A stretch of DNA of 41,452 nt from positions 1-41,452 of the forward strand of contig JAZUGR010000019.1 of NCBI GenBank assembly GCA_045641345.1, read 5' to 3'. The notes under the pieces were generated by a model that was not told where the DNA came from, did no database searches, and saw nothing but the letters and a program-made list of their open reading frames with translations. The stretch comes from Cacconaster sp045641345. Its GTDB lineage: Bacteria; Bacteroidota; Bacteroidia; Bacteroidales; UBA932. Made by a program: the position numbers and the translations under genes. This document shows, piece by piece, positions 8,668 through 17,134 of the stretch. Positions within the stretch are counted from its first letter, which is position 1, and every line of letters begins with the position of its first letter.

Positions 8668-9659
8668 GTCCAAGTCTCCTTTATATAATCCAGAGTGGAA
8701 AAAAGTTCCTCCGGAGAATTCAACGTAACCAGTTTGAGCCGGGTCTCCTTGAAATTGTCGAGGCCCTTGAAGTAGCACGAAAGATGGCGGCGCATCTCCA
8801 GAACGCCAACCCTTTCACCCTTGATTTCCAACGATTTGGCAAGATGTTTCTTAGCCAGGTCAACCCTGTCGGCGACACTCATCGGGGGAAGGATTTCGCC
8901 TGTTGCCAGATAGTGCTTCACCTCCTTGAATATCCACGGATGGCCGAAACTTGCACGGCCTATCATCACTCCGTCCACCCCATAGCGGTCGAACGCCTCC
9001 GCAGCCTGGAGGGGGGTGGTGATGTCGCCGTTGCCGATTATGGGAATATGCATCCTGGGATTGGCCTTGACCTGCCCGATGAGGGTCCAGTCGGCCTCAC
9101 CCTTGTACATCTGGCAGCGGGTGCGGCCGTGGATGGTGAGCGCCGCGATGCCGGCATCCTGCAGACGCTCGGCAAGCTCGACTATTATCTTGCTTTCGTC
9201 ATCCCATCCCAGACGGGTCTTGACCGTAACCGGCACGCGGACCGCATCCACTACGGAGCGTGTTATCTCCACCATCTTGTCGGGATAGCGCATCATTCCG
9301 CTGCCGGCGCCCCTCTTGGCAATCTTGTTGACCGGACAGCCGAAGTTGATGTCGACGAGGTCGGCGCCGTGGCCGCCGGCTATCTCGGCCGCCCTTTCGG
9401 CCATTCTGGCCGCTTCGACCATCGATTCGGGGATATGCCCGTATATCTGTATCCCGATGGGAGCCTCCGCCGGTGAGGTTTTCATTTTGGCGATGGCCTT
9501 GGCGGCATCGCGGACAAGGCCGTCGGAGGGCACGAATTCGGTATAGACCATATCGGCGCCGTACTCCTTGCAGATGTATCTGAAGGATGCATCGGTGACG
9601 TCTTCCATCGGAGCGAGGAAGAGCGGACGCAAGCCGAGGTCTATTTTTCCGATTTTCAT
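8664..9659 (-). CDS. dusB: tRNA-dihydrouridine synthase (DusB/NifR3 family)
   Basis: The 331-residue FMN-dependent TIM-barrel enzyme reduces specific uridines in tRNA. Visible motifs are 'LFLAPMEDVTDASFR' at the N-terminus, the catalytic Cys108 in 'NFGCPVNKIAKRGAGS', and 'IHGRTR' and 'GNGDI' in the phosphate-binding part. It is the first gene of the minus-strand operon that runs to position 79. A TAnnTTTG promoter element lies about 20 bases upstream. Confidence 0.93.
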   Translation of the reverse strand: MKIGKIDLGLRPLFLAPMEDVTDASFRYICKEYGADMVYTEFVPSDGLVRDAAKAIAKMKTSPAEAPIGIQIYGHIPESMVEAARMAERAAEIAGGHGADLVDINFGCPVNKIAKRGAGSGMMRYPDKMVEITRSVVDAVRVPVTVKTRLGWDDESKIIVELAERLQDAGIAALTIHGRTRCQMYKGEADWTLIGQVKANPRMHIPIIGNGDITTPLQAAEAFDRYGVDGVMIGRASFGHPWIFKEVKHYLATGEILPPMSVADRVDLAKKHLAKSLEIKGERVGVLEMRRHLSCYFKGLDNFKETRLKLVTLNSPEELFSTLDYIKETWT

Positions 9660-9679
9660 TGCGGGAACAACTTAACCTA

Positions 9680-9687
9680 CAAAATTA
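9680..9687 (-). promoter_or_regulatory. -7 element for the dusB operon in a divergent spacer
   Basis: TAATTTTG on the minus strand matches TAnnTTTG, 20 bases before dusB. No good TTTG is found at the -33 distance. The 68-base spacer 9660-9727 also serves the divergent peptidase gene at 9728; on that side only a near match (TACCTTTA, 9700-9707) is seen. Confidence 0.5.
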
Positions 9688-9727
9688 GTAATTTTATTGT
9701 ACCTTTACCGAATATTTAATAGCGGAT

Positions 9728-11812
9728 ATGAAAAGGTTTTTTATACTGATGGCAATGGCAGCAGCTACCGCCTGCGCTCAAAAGGGCGCAGATGAGCCCG
9801 TTATCGGCAAACCTGAAATTCAGGTGACCGACGGGCGGTTCACCCCCGAAATAATGCATCTTCTCGGCAAGGTGAGCGACCCCCGGGTTTCACCCGACGG
9901 AACGAAGATTCTCTACGGAGTAGGCTACACCTCGATCGAGCTGAACAAAAGCAACCGCGACCTGTTCGTGATGAACGTCGACGGAAGTCTCAACCGGCAG
10001 ATAACCTTCTCCGCCAAAAGCGAATCGAACGCCCGCTGGATTGACGGCGGAAACCGGATAGCCTTTCTCAGGGGAGGGCAGATGTTCACCGCAAAGAGCG
10101 ACGGGAGCGATGAGAAACAGGTCAGCGACGTGCAGGGTGGCATCAGCGAATTCAAGATATCGCCCGACGGAACGAAGGTCCTCTACATAACGGGATTCAA
10201 GGTAGCCCCCAAGGCCGCCGACATATATCCCGATATACCGGAATCCACGGCCCGCACCATTGAGGGGCTTATGTACCGCCATTGGGACCATTTCGTGGAG
10301 GAGATACCCCACACCTACATAGCTGATTTCGACGGCAAGCATCTCGGCGAAGGCGTCGACATACTCGATGGCGAGCCGTTCGAACTCCCCACGGAGCCCT
10401 TCTCCGGCATCGAACAGCTCTCGTTCTCGAGCGACGGGGCCACGGTGGCCTACAGCTGCCGCAAGAAAACTGGCCGCGATTATGCATTCTCCACCAATTC
10501 CGACATATACCTCTACGACGTGGCATCGCGTTCCTGCAGGAACATCACCGAAGGGATGATGGGCTACGACACCGAGCCCGTGTTCTCGCCCGACGGCAGA
10601 TACATAGCCTGGCTGAGTATGGAAAGGGATGGCTACGAGGCCGACCGCAACAGGCTCTTCATCTACGAAATGTCGACCGGCGAGAAGAAGGAACTCTCCG
10701 CGGGCTTCGACAACAATGCCGCCTCGCCGGTATGGATGCCCTCTTCCGACGGCTTGTGGTTCTGCGCCGAAGTGAACGGTCTCGGAGAAATCTGGCAGAC
10801 CGACCTTGAAGGCAATATGAAACGCCTGACCCCCGAACGCGACTGGCACGACTTCGCCTCGCCCCAACCTGCCGGAGACCGCCTCATTGCGACCAACCAG
10901 TCGCTTCTCAGGCCATCCGAAATAGTGTCAGTCTCCCTTGCCGACGGCAGCTGGGAGCAGCTCACCCACGAGAACGACGAAACGATCTCACAACTCGACG
11001 AGTGCCGGGTCGAAGAGCGCTGGATCAAGACCACCGACGGCAAGAAGATGCTCACCTGGGTGGTATATCCGCCCCATTTCGACTCTTCCGTCAAGTATCC
11101 TTCCATCCTGATCTGTCTCGGAGGGCCGCAGGGCGTGATTTCACAGGGATGGTCGACACGCTGGAACTACCGCCTGATGGCATCCCAGGGATATATCGTG
11201 GTGCTCCCCAACCGCCGCGGCACGACCTCGTTCGGGCAGCAGTGGTGCGAGCAGATATCGGGCGACTACATAGGGCAGAACATGCGCGACTACCTTTCGG
11301 CCGCCGACGAAATGCTCTCCGAGCCCTATGTGGGTAAGATGGCCGCAATCGGAGCCAGCTACGGCGGATATTCGGTTTACTATCTGGCCGGAGTGCACAA
11401 CCATCGTTTCTCGGCCTTCATAGCGCACGCCGGAATCTTCAACGAAGAACATATGTATATGGAAACCGAGGAGATGTGGTTCCCCGACTGGGACAACGGC
11501 GGCTGCACCAGGCCCGGCGAATATATGGCCGGTTCGCCCTGGAGCAAGACCCCGGCAGCCGTGCGCCACTATGCCAACTCCCCTCACAAACTCGTTCAGA
11601 ATTGGGATACGCCCATTCTGGTCATTCACGGCGAACTCGACTACCGCGTACCTGTCGATCAGGGGATGGCGGCATTCAACGCCGCCCAGATGATGGGAGT
11701 CCCTTCCAGGATGCTCCTTTTCCCCGACGAGAACCATTGGATACTCAAACCTCAGAACTCGGTGCACTGGCACAGGGAGGTGTTCTCCTGGATTGAGAAG
11801 TGGTGCAGATAG
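9728..11812 (+). CDS. Secreted S9 family dipeptidyl peptidase, DPP5-like
   Basis: The 694-residue serine peptidase has a signal peptide (about 1-17, cut near ACA before QKG). A seven-bladed beta-propeller with WD40-like 'SPDGTK' repeats follows (about 45-420), then an alpha/beta hydrolase domain. The triad is Ser544 in 'GASYGGYS', Asp638 in 'HGELDYRVP' and His670 in 'PDENHWIL'. Length and layout resemble DPP5 of Porphyromonas, which releases dipeptides from peptide N-termini in the periplasm. The Cys at residue 16 could be a lipid-attachment site, but the lipobox is poor. kbl follows 38 bases downstream on the same strand. Confidence 0.9.
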   Translation: MKRFFILMAMAAATACAQKGADEPVIGKPEIQVTDGRFTPEIMHLLGKVSDPRVSPDGTKILYGVGYTSIELNKSNRDLFVMNVDGSLNRQITFSAKSESNARWIDGGNRIAFLRGGQMFTAKSDGSDEKQVSDVQGGISEFKISPDGTKVLYITGFKVAPKAADIYPDIPESTARTIEGLMYRHWDHFVEEIPHTYIADFDGKHLGEGVDILDGEPFELPTEPFSGIEQLSFSSDGATVAYSCRKKTGRDYAFSTNSDIYLYDVASRSCRNITEGMMGYDTEPVFSPDGRYIAWLSMERDGYEADRNRLFIYEMSTGEKKELSAGFDNNAASPVWMPSSDGLWFCAEVNGLGEIWQTDLEGNMKRLTPERDWHDFASPQPAGDRLIATNQSLLRPSEIVSVSLADGSWEQLTHENDETISQLDECRVEERWIKTTDGKKMLTWVVYPPHFDSSVKYPSILICLGGPQGVISQGWSTRWNYRLMASQGYIVVLPNRRGTTSFGQQWCEQISGDYIGQNMRDYLSAADEMLSEPYVGKMAAIGASYGGYSVYYLAGVHNHRFSAFIAHAGIFNEEHMYMETEEMWFPDWDNGGCTRPGEYMAGSPWSKTPAAVRHYANSPHKLVQNWDTPILVIHGELDYRVPVDQGMAAFNAAQMMGVPSRMLLFPDENHWILKPQNSVHWHREVFSWIEKWCR

Positions 11813-11850
11813 GACCGGATACCGGTATGATTGGATAAACACACAAAAAT

Positions 11851-13041
11851 ATGTACAAGGATTTTCAGAACTATCTGACCGGCGAGCTTCAGGCTATAAG
11901 GGATGCCGGCCTTTACAAGGAAGAACGGGTAATCACATCGGCACAGAAGGCCGACATCACCGTTGGAAAAGGCGACAAGGTGCTCAACTTCTGCGCCAAC
12001 AACTATCTCGGGCTGGCCAACAACCCGGAGTTGATCAAGGCGGCCAAGGAAGCTCTCGACACCCACGGCTACGGAATGGCTTCAGTCCGCTTCATCTGCG
12101 GCACGGGTGACCTCCAGAAGGCCCTCGAAGCCAAGATTGCGGAATTCTTCGGAACCGAGGACACCATCCTCTACTCGTCCTGCTTCGATGCCAACGGCGG
12201 CGTGTTCGAGCCCCTGCTCGACGAAAAGGACGCCATCATATCGGACGCCCTCAACCACGCATCGATCATCGACGGCGTGCGTCTGTGCAAGGCTCAGCGC
12301 TACCGCTATGCCAATGCCGACATGGACGAATTGGAAAACTGCCTCAAGACGGCTCAGGCGCAGCGCCACCGTCTGATTGTCACCGACGGCGTATTCTCGA
12401 TGGACGGCAACGTATGCCCGCTCGACAAAATCTACAAGCTGGCCGAAAAGTACAATGCAATGGTTATGGTCGATGAATCCCATTCCGCAGGTGTTGTGGG
12501 CAAGACCGGTCGCGGCGTCACCGAGCAGTTCAATCTGCGCGGAAAGATAGAGATACTCACCGGCACGCTCGGCAAAGCGTTCGGAGGGGCCATCGGCGGA
12601 TTCACCACCGGCAGAAAGGAAATCATCGCGATGCTCCGCCAGAGGTCGAGGCCGTACCTGTTCTCCAACTCGCTGCCGCCTATGGTTGCCGCAGCCGGAT
12701 GCAGGATGTTCGATATGATGAGCGAGACCAACGCCCTCCAGGACAAGCTCCACTCCAACACAAAATACTTCGTCGACAGGATGAAGGCTGCCGGATTCGA
12801 CATAAAGCCCACCCAGAGTGCAATCTGCGCCGTGATGCTGTATGATGCGCCGCTCAGCCAGAAGTTCGCAGCCCGTCTGCAGGACGAAGGCATCTATGTC
12901 ACCGGATTCTACTACCCGGTGGTGCCCAAGGGGCAGGCCCGCATCAGGGTCCAGGTCAGCGCAGGGCACGAAGTGGAGCACCTCGACAAATGTGTGGCGG
13001 CCTTTACCAAGATAGGCCGCGAGCTCGGTGTATTGAAGTAA
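11851..13041 (+). CDS. kbl: 2-amino-3-ketobutyrate CoA ligase (glycine C-acetyltransferase)
   Basis: The 396-residue PLP enzyme of the alpha-oxoamine synthase family splits 2-amino-3-oxobutyrate with CoA into glycine and acetyl-CoA in threonine breakdown. The PLP lysine is Lys242 in 'TGTLGKAFGGAIGG'; 'DESHSAGVVG' and 'NNYLGLANNP' are also typical. The N-terminus and length fit Kbl better than serine palmitoyltransferase or BioF, but substrate choice cannot be proven from motifs. Threonine dehydrogenase (tdh), its usual partner, is not in the window. It may be co-transcribed with the DPP5-like gene. Confidence 0.9.
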   Translation: MYKDFQNYLTGELQAIRDAGLYKEERVITSAQKADITVGKGDKVLNFCANNYLGLANNPELIKAAKEALDTHGYGMASVRFICGTGDLQKALEAKIAEFFGTEDTILYSSCFDANGGVFEPLLDEKDAIISDALNHASIIDGVRLCKAQRYRYANADMDELENCLKTAQAQRHRLIVTDGVFSMDGNVCPLDKIYKLAEKYNAMVMVDESHSAGVVGKTGRGVTEQFNLRGKIEILTGTLGKAFGGAIGGFTTGRKEIIAMLRQRSRPYLFSNSLPPMVAAAGCRMFDMMSETNALQDKLHSNTKYFVDRMKAAGFDIKPTQSAICAVMLYDAPLSQKFAARLQDEGIYVTGFYYPVVPKGQARIRVQVSAGHEVEHLDKCVAAFTKIGRELGVLK

Positions 13042-13061
13042 AAGTGCCTGAGACATAAAAT

Positions 13062-13092
13062 TTTGTCATCTGAGAAATTAATCGTATATTTG
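13062..13092 (+). promoter_or_regulatory. Promoter of the rplC-rpsC operon
   Basis: TTTG (13062-13065), a 19-base spacer and TATATTTG (13085-13092) match the Bacteroidota promoter consensus exactly. Transcription would start near 13098, just after the kbl stop at 13041, giving a leader of about 55 bases. Confidence 0.8.
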
Positions 13093-13094
13093 CA

Positions 13095-13120
13095 GCCCCG
13101 CAAAAGTGTGCGGGGCTTTT
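13095..13120 (+). terminator. GC-rich hairpin plus T run at the start of the rplC leader
   Basis: GCCCCGCA (13095-13102) pairs perfectly with TGCGGGGC (13109-13116) around a six-base loop, followed by TTTT. It could end kbl transcripts, act as an attenuator for the ribosomal operon, or protect the 5' end of its mRNA. It lies downstream of the promoter, so every operon transcript begins with it. Confidence 0.6.
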
Positions 13121-13153
13121 AACTTATTTATTTATACCAAATTAACAACCAAA

Positions 13154-13777
13154 ATGCCTGGTATTATTGGAAAAAAAATCGGAATGACTTCCGTTTTCAG
13201 TGCCGAGGGAAAAAATCTTCCATGCACTGTTATTGAGGCTGGCCCATGTGTTGTTACGCAAATCCGTACTGTTGAGAAAGATGGTTACTCGGCCGTACAG
13301 CTTGCCTATGACGATGTAAAGGAAAAACATGCCAGCAAACCCCTTAAGGGACATTTTGAAAAGGCAGGAACCACGCCCAAGCGCAAACTCGTGGAATTCA
13401 AGAACGACTTCCCGAAGGAGCTCAAGCCCGGTGATGTCGTAACACTGGCTGACCTTGCAGAAGGCATACAGTGGGTCGACGTTGTCGGCATCTCGAAGGG
13501 TAAAGGTTTCCAGGGCGTTGTGAAGCGTCACAACTTCCAGGGCGCAGGCGGGCAGACCCACGGTCAGGACGACCGTCTCCGTCACCCCGGTTCGCTCGGT
13601 GCATCTTCATGGCCTTCAAGGGTATTCAAAGGCATGCGTATGGCCGGCCATATGGGCGGCGACCGCGTGAAGGTGTTCAACCTCGAGGTAATCAAGGTTA
13701 TCCCCGAGAACAACCTCGTAATCGTAAAAGGTTCCGTACCCGGAGCCAAAGGTTCCTATGTAATTGTGGAGGACTAG
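13154..13777 (+). CDS. rplC: Ribosomal protein uL3
   Basis: The 207-residue 50S protein binds 23S rRNA near the peptidyl transferase centre. 'MPGIIGKKIGMTSVF' at the start and the loop 'GGQTHGQDDRLRHPGSLGAS' are diagnostic. The ATG at 13154 is chosen because this is the conserved L3 N-terminus; an in-frame extension to a GTG at 13106 would start inside the leader hairpin. It is the first gene of the operon. rpsJ, which normally precedes it, is absent. Confidence 0.97.
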   Translation: MPGIIGKKIGMTSVFSAEGKNLPCTVIEAGPCVVTQIRTVEKDGYSAVQLAYDDVKEKHASKPLKGHFEKAGTTPKRKLVEFKNDFPKELKPGDVVTLADLAEGIQWVDVVGISKGKGFQGVVKRHNFQGAGGQTHGQDDRLRHPGSLGASSWPSRVFKGMRMAGHMGGDRVKVFNLEVIKVIPENNLVIVKGSVPGAKGSYVIVED

Positions 13778-13781
13778 TGTT

Positions 13782-14408
13782 ATGAAATTGGACGTTTACA
13801 AAATCGACGGTACGGTTTCGGGCAAGAAGGCCGAACTCGCAGATGACATTTTCGCGATCGAACCCAACGACAACGCCATCTATCTTGACGTAAAGCAGTA
13901 TCTCGCTGACCAGCGTCAGGGTACCCACAAAACAAAGGACCGCAGCGAAGTTGCCTACTCAACCAAGAAAATGGGTCGCCAGAAGGGCGGCGGAGGGGCA
14001 CGTCACGGCAGCATCAAGGCCAACATCTACGTAGGCGGCGGTACCGCACACGGACCCAAGCCCCGCAGCTACGCCTTCAAGCTCAACAAGAAGCTCAAGC
14101 AGCTGGCAAGGTACTCGGTTCTTTCATACAAGGCCAAGGAGAAGGCCATCACCATGGTGGAGCCTTTCACGATGGAAGCTCCCAGCACCAAGGGGTTCAT
14201 CAAGATTCTCGATGCCCTCAAGGTCGGTGGCCGCAAGACCCTCGTCGTGCTTCCCGAAAACTCAAAGAACATTTACTTATCGTCTCGCAACCTGCCTGAA
14301 GCCAAGGTTATCACCGTTGACGAGATCAACACGTTCGTTCTGCTTCACGCAAACAAGCTCGTGCTGGTCGACGGCGTACAGGACATCATTGCCGAAAGAC
14401 GCAAATAA
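13782..14408 (+). CDS. rplD: Ribosomal protein uL4
   Basis: The 208-residue 50S protein has a globular domain and a basic loop lining the exit tunnel ('KKMGRQKGGGGARHGSIKAN'). In E. coli L4 also represses the S10 operon; whether it does so here is unknown. The ATG at 13782, four bases after the rplC stop, gives the conserved start 'MKLDVYKIDG'. Confidence 0.97.
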   Translation: MKLDVYKIDGTVSGKKAELADDIFAIEPNDNAIYLDVKQYLADQRQGTHKTKDRSEVAYSTKKMGRQKGGGGARHGSIKANIYVGGGTAHGPKPRSYAFKLNKKLKQLARYSVLSYKAKEKAITMVEPFTMEAPSTKGFIKILDALKVGGRKTLVVLPENSKNIYLSSRNLPEAKVITVDEINTFVLLHANKLVLVDGVQDIIAERRK

Positions 14409-14419
14409 ACATTTGAACG

Positions 14420-14710
14420 ATGGAAATTTTAATTAAGCCAATAGTAACTGAAAAGATGACGGTTCAGGGCGATAAATTGAACCGCTACGGTTTCATCGTC
14501 AGCAAATCAGCCAACAAGGTTGAGATAAAGAAAGCCGTCGAACAGATGTATGGCGTTTCGGTAAAGGACGTGAACACCGTGAACTATCACGGCAAGCGCA
14601 AGAGCCGCCGTACCAAGGCAGGGCTGATGACAGGCCGTACAAACAACTACAAAAAGGCGTTTGTCACACTCGCCGGCGAAGACAAGATTGATTTCTACAG
14701 TAATATTTAA
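14420..14710 (+). CDS. rplW: Ribosomal protein uL23
   Basis: The 96-residue 50S protein sits at the tunnel exit and contacts trigger factor and SRP. 'IKPIVTEKMT' at the N-terminus and the basic loop 'GKRKSRRTKAG' are typical. It follows rplD after 11 bases and precedes rplB by 5. Confidence 0.96.
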   Translation: MEILIKPIVTEKMTVQGDKLNRYGFIVSKSANKVEIKKAVEQMYGVSVKDVNTVNYHGKRKSRRTKAGLMTGRTNNYKKAFVTLAGEDKIDFYSNI

Positions 14711-14715
14711 GGGCT

Positions 14716-15540
14716 ATGGCAGTACGTAAATTCAAACCGGTCACTCCCGGTACAAGAAACAAGGCGATCAGCACATTCGAAGAGATTACTTGCAGCACCC
14801 CTGAAAAATCACTGCTCAAACCTCTCCACAGCACCGGTGGCCGTAACAACCAAGGTAAGATGACCGTCCGTTACATAGGTGGCGGACACAAGAAGATGTA
14901 CCGTGTCATCGACTTCCTTCGCGACAAGGACAATTACACCGCAACGGTCAAGACCATCGAATACGATCCCAACCGCAGCGCACGCATTTCACTTGTAGTG
15001 TATGCTGACGGTGAAAAACGTTATATTCTCGCACCTAACGGAATCAAGGTCGGACAGACCATCGCTTCCGGAAGCGGTGTGGCTCCCGAAGTCGGAAACT
15101 CTCTTCCCCTTTCGGAGATTCCTCTCGGAACGCTCGTGCACAACATCGAGCTTCACCCCGGCCGCGGCGCAGCAATGGCCCGCAGCGCAGGAGCGTATGC
15201 TCAGCTCACGGCACGCGAAGGCAACCACGCAGTACTCCGTCTCCCTTCCGGTGAGACCCGTATGGTACTGGTTACCTGCCGCGCAACCGTAGGTGTTGTC
15301 TCGAACACCGATCACAACCTGGAATCTCACGGAAAGGCCGGCCGCCGTCGCTGGCTGGGCCGCAGGCCCCGCAACCGCGGTGTTGTCATGAACCCTGTCG
15401 ATCACCCTATGGGTGGTGGTGAAGGCCGCGCATCCGGTGGACATCCTCGTTCACGCAAGGGCTTGATGGCTAAGGGCTACAAGACACGCAACCCGAAGAA
15501 GACTTCCAACAAGTTCATTATTGAAAGAAGAAAGAAATAA
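14716..15540 (+). CDS. rplB: Ribosomal protein uL2
   Basis: The 274-residue 50S protein is needed for subunit joining and peptidyl transferase activity. It has the N-terminal OB-like RNA-binding domain ('GGRNNQGKMTVRYIGGGHKK') and the conserved C-terminal 'GVVMNPVDHPMGGGEGR'. The His in that last motif is the universally conserved one. Full length. Confidence 0.97.
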   Translation: MAVRKFKPVTPGTRNKAISTFEEITCSTPEKSLLKPLHSTGGRNNQGKMTVRYIGGGHKKMYRVIDFLRDKDNYTATVKTIEYDPNRSARISLVVYADGEKRYILAPNGIKVGQTIASGSGVAPEVGNSLPLSEIPLGTLVHNIELHPGRGAAMARSAGAYAQLTAREGNHAVLRLPSGETRMVLVTCRATVGVVSNTDHNLESHGKAGRRRWLGRRPRNRGVVMNPVDHPMGGGEGRASGGHPRSRKGLMAKGYKTRNPKKTSNKFIIERRKK

Positions 15541-15560
15541 CGGAAATAAATCTATAGATT

Positions 15561-15827
15561 ATGGGTAGTTCACTTAGAAAAGGTCCTTATATTCAGGACA
15601 GTTTGGAAAAGAAAGTGCTTGCCATGAACGATGGCAGCATGAAGAAAGAGGCCATCAAGACCTGGTCACGCGCCAGCATGATTTCCCCTGACTTCGTAGG
15701 ACACACGATTTCTGTTCATAACGGCAATAGATTCATTCCGGTATATGTAACAGAAAACATGGTTGGCCACAAGCTCGGCGAATTTGCTCCGACACGTACA
15801 TTCAAGGGCCATTCAGGTAATCGTTAA
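15561..15827 (+). CDS. rpsS: Ribosomal protein uS19
   Basis: The 88-residue 30S head protein forms a complex with S13. The N-terminus 'MGSSLRKGPYIQDSLEKKV' and the C-terminal 'HKLGEFAPTRTFKGHSG' are conserved. It lies 20 bases after rplB and 19 before rplV. Confidence 0.97.
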   Translation: MGSSLRKGPYIQDSLEKKVLAMNDGSMKKEAIKTWSRASMISPDFVGHTISVHNGNRFIPVYVTENMVGHKLGEFAPTRTFKGHSGNR

Positions 15828-15846
15828 CATTTAATAGAAGATTACG

Positions 15847-16308
15847 ATGGGAAAACGTAAAAGAGAAATGGCCGACAGGCTGAAAGAAATAAAAAAAGTC
15901 ACAGCTATCGCAAAGCTGAATGACGTTCCTACCTCTCCCCAGAAGATGCGCCTCGTGGCCGACATCGTCCGCGGCGTGGAAGTCAACAAAGCTCTGGATA
16001 TCCTCAAATATTCAAAGAAAGAGGCTTCTGCAAGGCTTGAGAAGCTGCTGCGCAGCGCCATCGCCAACTGGGAGTCCAAGAACGAGGACAAGCGCAAGGA
16101 GCTCGAAAACGGCAACGTCATCGTCAAGACCATTATGGTCGACGGTGGCCGCAGCCTCAGGGGTATCCGCTACGCTCCTCAGGGGCGCGCATCACGTATG
16201 CACAAGCGTTCCAACCACGTCACTGTAATCCTTGACGTGAAGAAGCAGGAAGCAGCACCCAAAGCAGCACCTAAAAAAGAAACCAAACCGGTAAAGGAGG
16301 AAAAGTAA
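15847..16308 (+). CDS. rplV: Ribosomal protein uL22
   Basis: The 153-residue 50S protein sends a hairpin into the exit tunnel. The core is conserved ('VPTSPQKMRLVADIVRG', 'DGGRSLRGIRYAPQGRASR', 'KRSNHVTVIL'). It is longer than the roughly 110-residue E. coli protein because of a Lys/Ala/Pro/Glu-rich C-terminal tail (about 130-153), a common type of extension in this phylum. The rpsC start follows one base after its stop. Confidence 0.96.
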   Translation: MGKRKREMADRLKEIKKVTAIAKLNDVPTSPQKMRLVADIVRGVEVNKALDILKYSKKEASARLEKLLRSAIANWESKNEDKRKELENGNVIVKTIMVDGGRSLRGIRYAPQGRASRMHKRSNHVTVILDVKKQEAAPKAAPKKETKPVKEEK

Positions 16309-16309
16309 T

Positions 16310-17095
16310 ATGGGACAGAAAACAAATCCTATCAGCAATCGTGTAGGTATCATCCGCGGCTGGGACTCCAACTGGTTCGGCGATTATCCTACAAGAATCC
16401 TTGAAGACTCCAAGATCCGCGAATACCTCAACGCCCGTCTTGCAAAGGCTTCGCTCTCAAAGATTGTCATCGAGCGCACTCTCAAGCTCATCACGGTCAC
16501 CGTACACACGGCCCGTCCGGGTATCATAATCGGAAAGAACGGGCAGGAGGTCGACAAGCTCAAGGAAGAGATCAAGAACATCTGCAACAAGGATGTCCAG
16601 ATCAATATCTTCGAGGTAAAGCGCCCCGAGGTTGACGCAAACATCGTTGCCAACAACATCGCACGTCAGGTCGAGGGCCGCGTATCCTACAGAAGGGCCA
16701 TCAAGATGGCTGTCGCTTCCACGATGCGTATGGGTGCCGAAGGCATCAAGATCCAGATCAGCGGCCGTGTAGGCGGAGCTGAAATGGCCCGCAGCGAAAT
16801 GTTCAAGGAAGGGCGTACCCCTCTCCATACAATCCGTGCCGACATCGACTACGCACTCGCCGAGGCTCACACCAAGGTAGGCGTTCTCGGTATCAAGGTG
16901 TGGATCTGCAACGGTGAGGTTTACGGCAAGAGGGATCTCTCCCCCAATGCCGGCACCGCCGCAGGAAGCGCAGCTGCCGCAGGCAGTGCAGCTCAGGGCG
17001 ACCATCAGGGCCGTCCGGACCGCAGGCGCTCTTCACGCGGAACGGACCGCAGGCACAACGACCGTCGTCCTCGTCAGAGTCAAGACAACGAATAA
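16310..17095 (+). CDS. rpsC: Ribosomal protein uS3 with long low-complexity tail
   Basis: The 261-residue 30S protein lines the mRNA entry channel. The KH domain is marked by 'GIIIGKNGQEVDKLKEEI', and the C-terminal domain ends at 'VWICNGEVYGKRDLSP' (about 215). After that comes a tail of roughly 45 residues, first Ala/Gly-rich and then rich in Arg, Asp, Gln and His. It is the last gene of the operon: a terminator begins seven bases after its stop, where rplP would normally follow. Confidence 0.96.
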   Translation: MGQKTNPISNRVGIIRGWDSNWFGDYPTRILEDSKIREYLNARLAKASLSKIVIERTLKLITVTVHTARPGIIIGKNGQEVDKLKEEIKNICNKDVQINIFEVKRPEVDANIVANNIARQVEGRVSYRRAIKMAVASTMRMGAEGIKIQISGRVGGAEMARSEMFKEGRTPLHTIRADIDYALAEAHTKVGVLGIKVWICNGEVYGKRDLSPNAGTAAGSAAAAGSAAQGDHQGRPDRRRSSRGTDRRHNDRRPRQSQDNE

Positions 17096-17101
17096 TCAAT
17101 C

Positions 17102-17134
17102 AAGTGGGGCTCGACAGGGCCCCACTTCTTTTTT
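17102..17134 (+). terminator. Rho-independent terminator of the ribosomal operon
   Basis: AAGTGGGGC (17102-17110) pairs perfectly with GCCCCACTT (17119-17127) around an eight-base loop, followed by CTTTTTT (17128-17134). The aroB start codon is the next base, 17135, leaving no room for a promoter or a ribosome binding site outside the terminator. Confidence 0.88.

Noticed and set aside
11819..11828. ATACCGGTAT palindrome between the DPP5-like gene and kbl
   Set aside because: A perfect 10-base palindrome is short enough to occur by chance, and no second copy or promoter element supports an operator.
11851..13041. Serine palmitoyltransferase, since Bacteroidota make sphingolipids
   Set aside because: The N-terminus, length and the 'GTLGKAFGGAIGGFT' lysine region fit Kbl better; the families are close, so the call keeps some doubt.
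13106..13153. Sixteen-residue N-terminal extension of L3 from GTG
   Set aside because: It would start inside the leader hairpin a few bases from the transcription start, and the ATG at 13154 gives the conserved L3 N-terminus.
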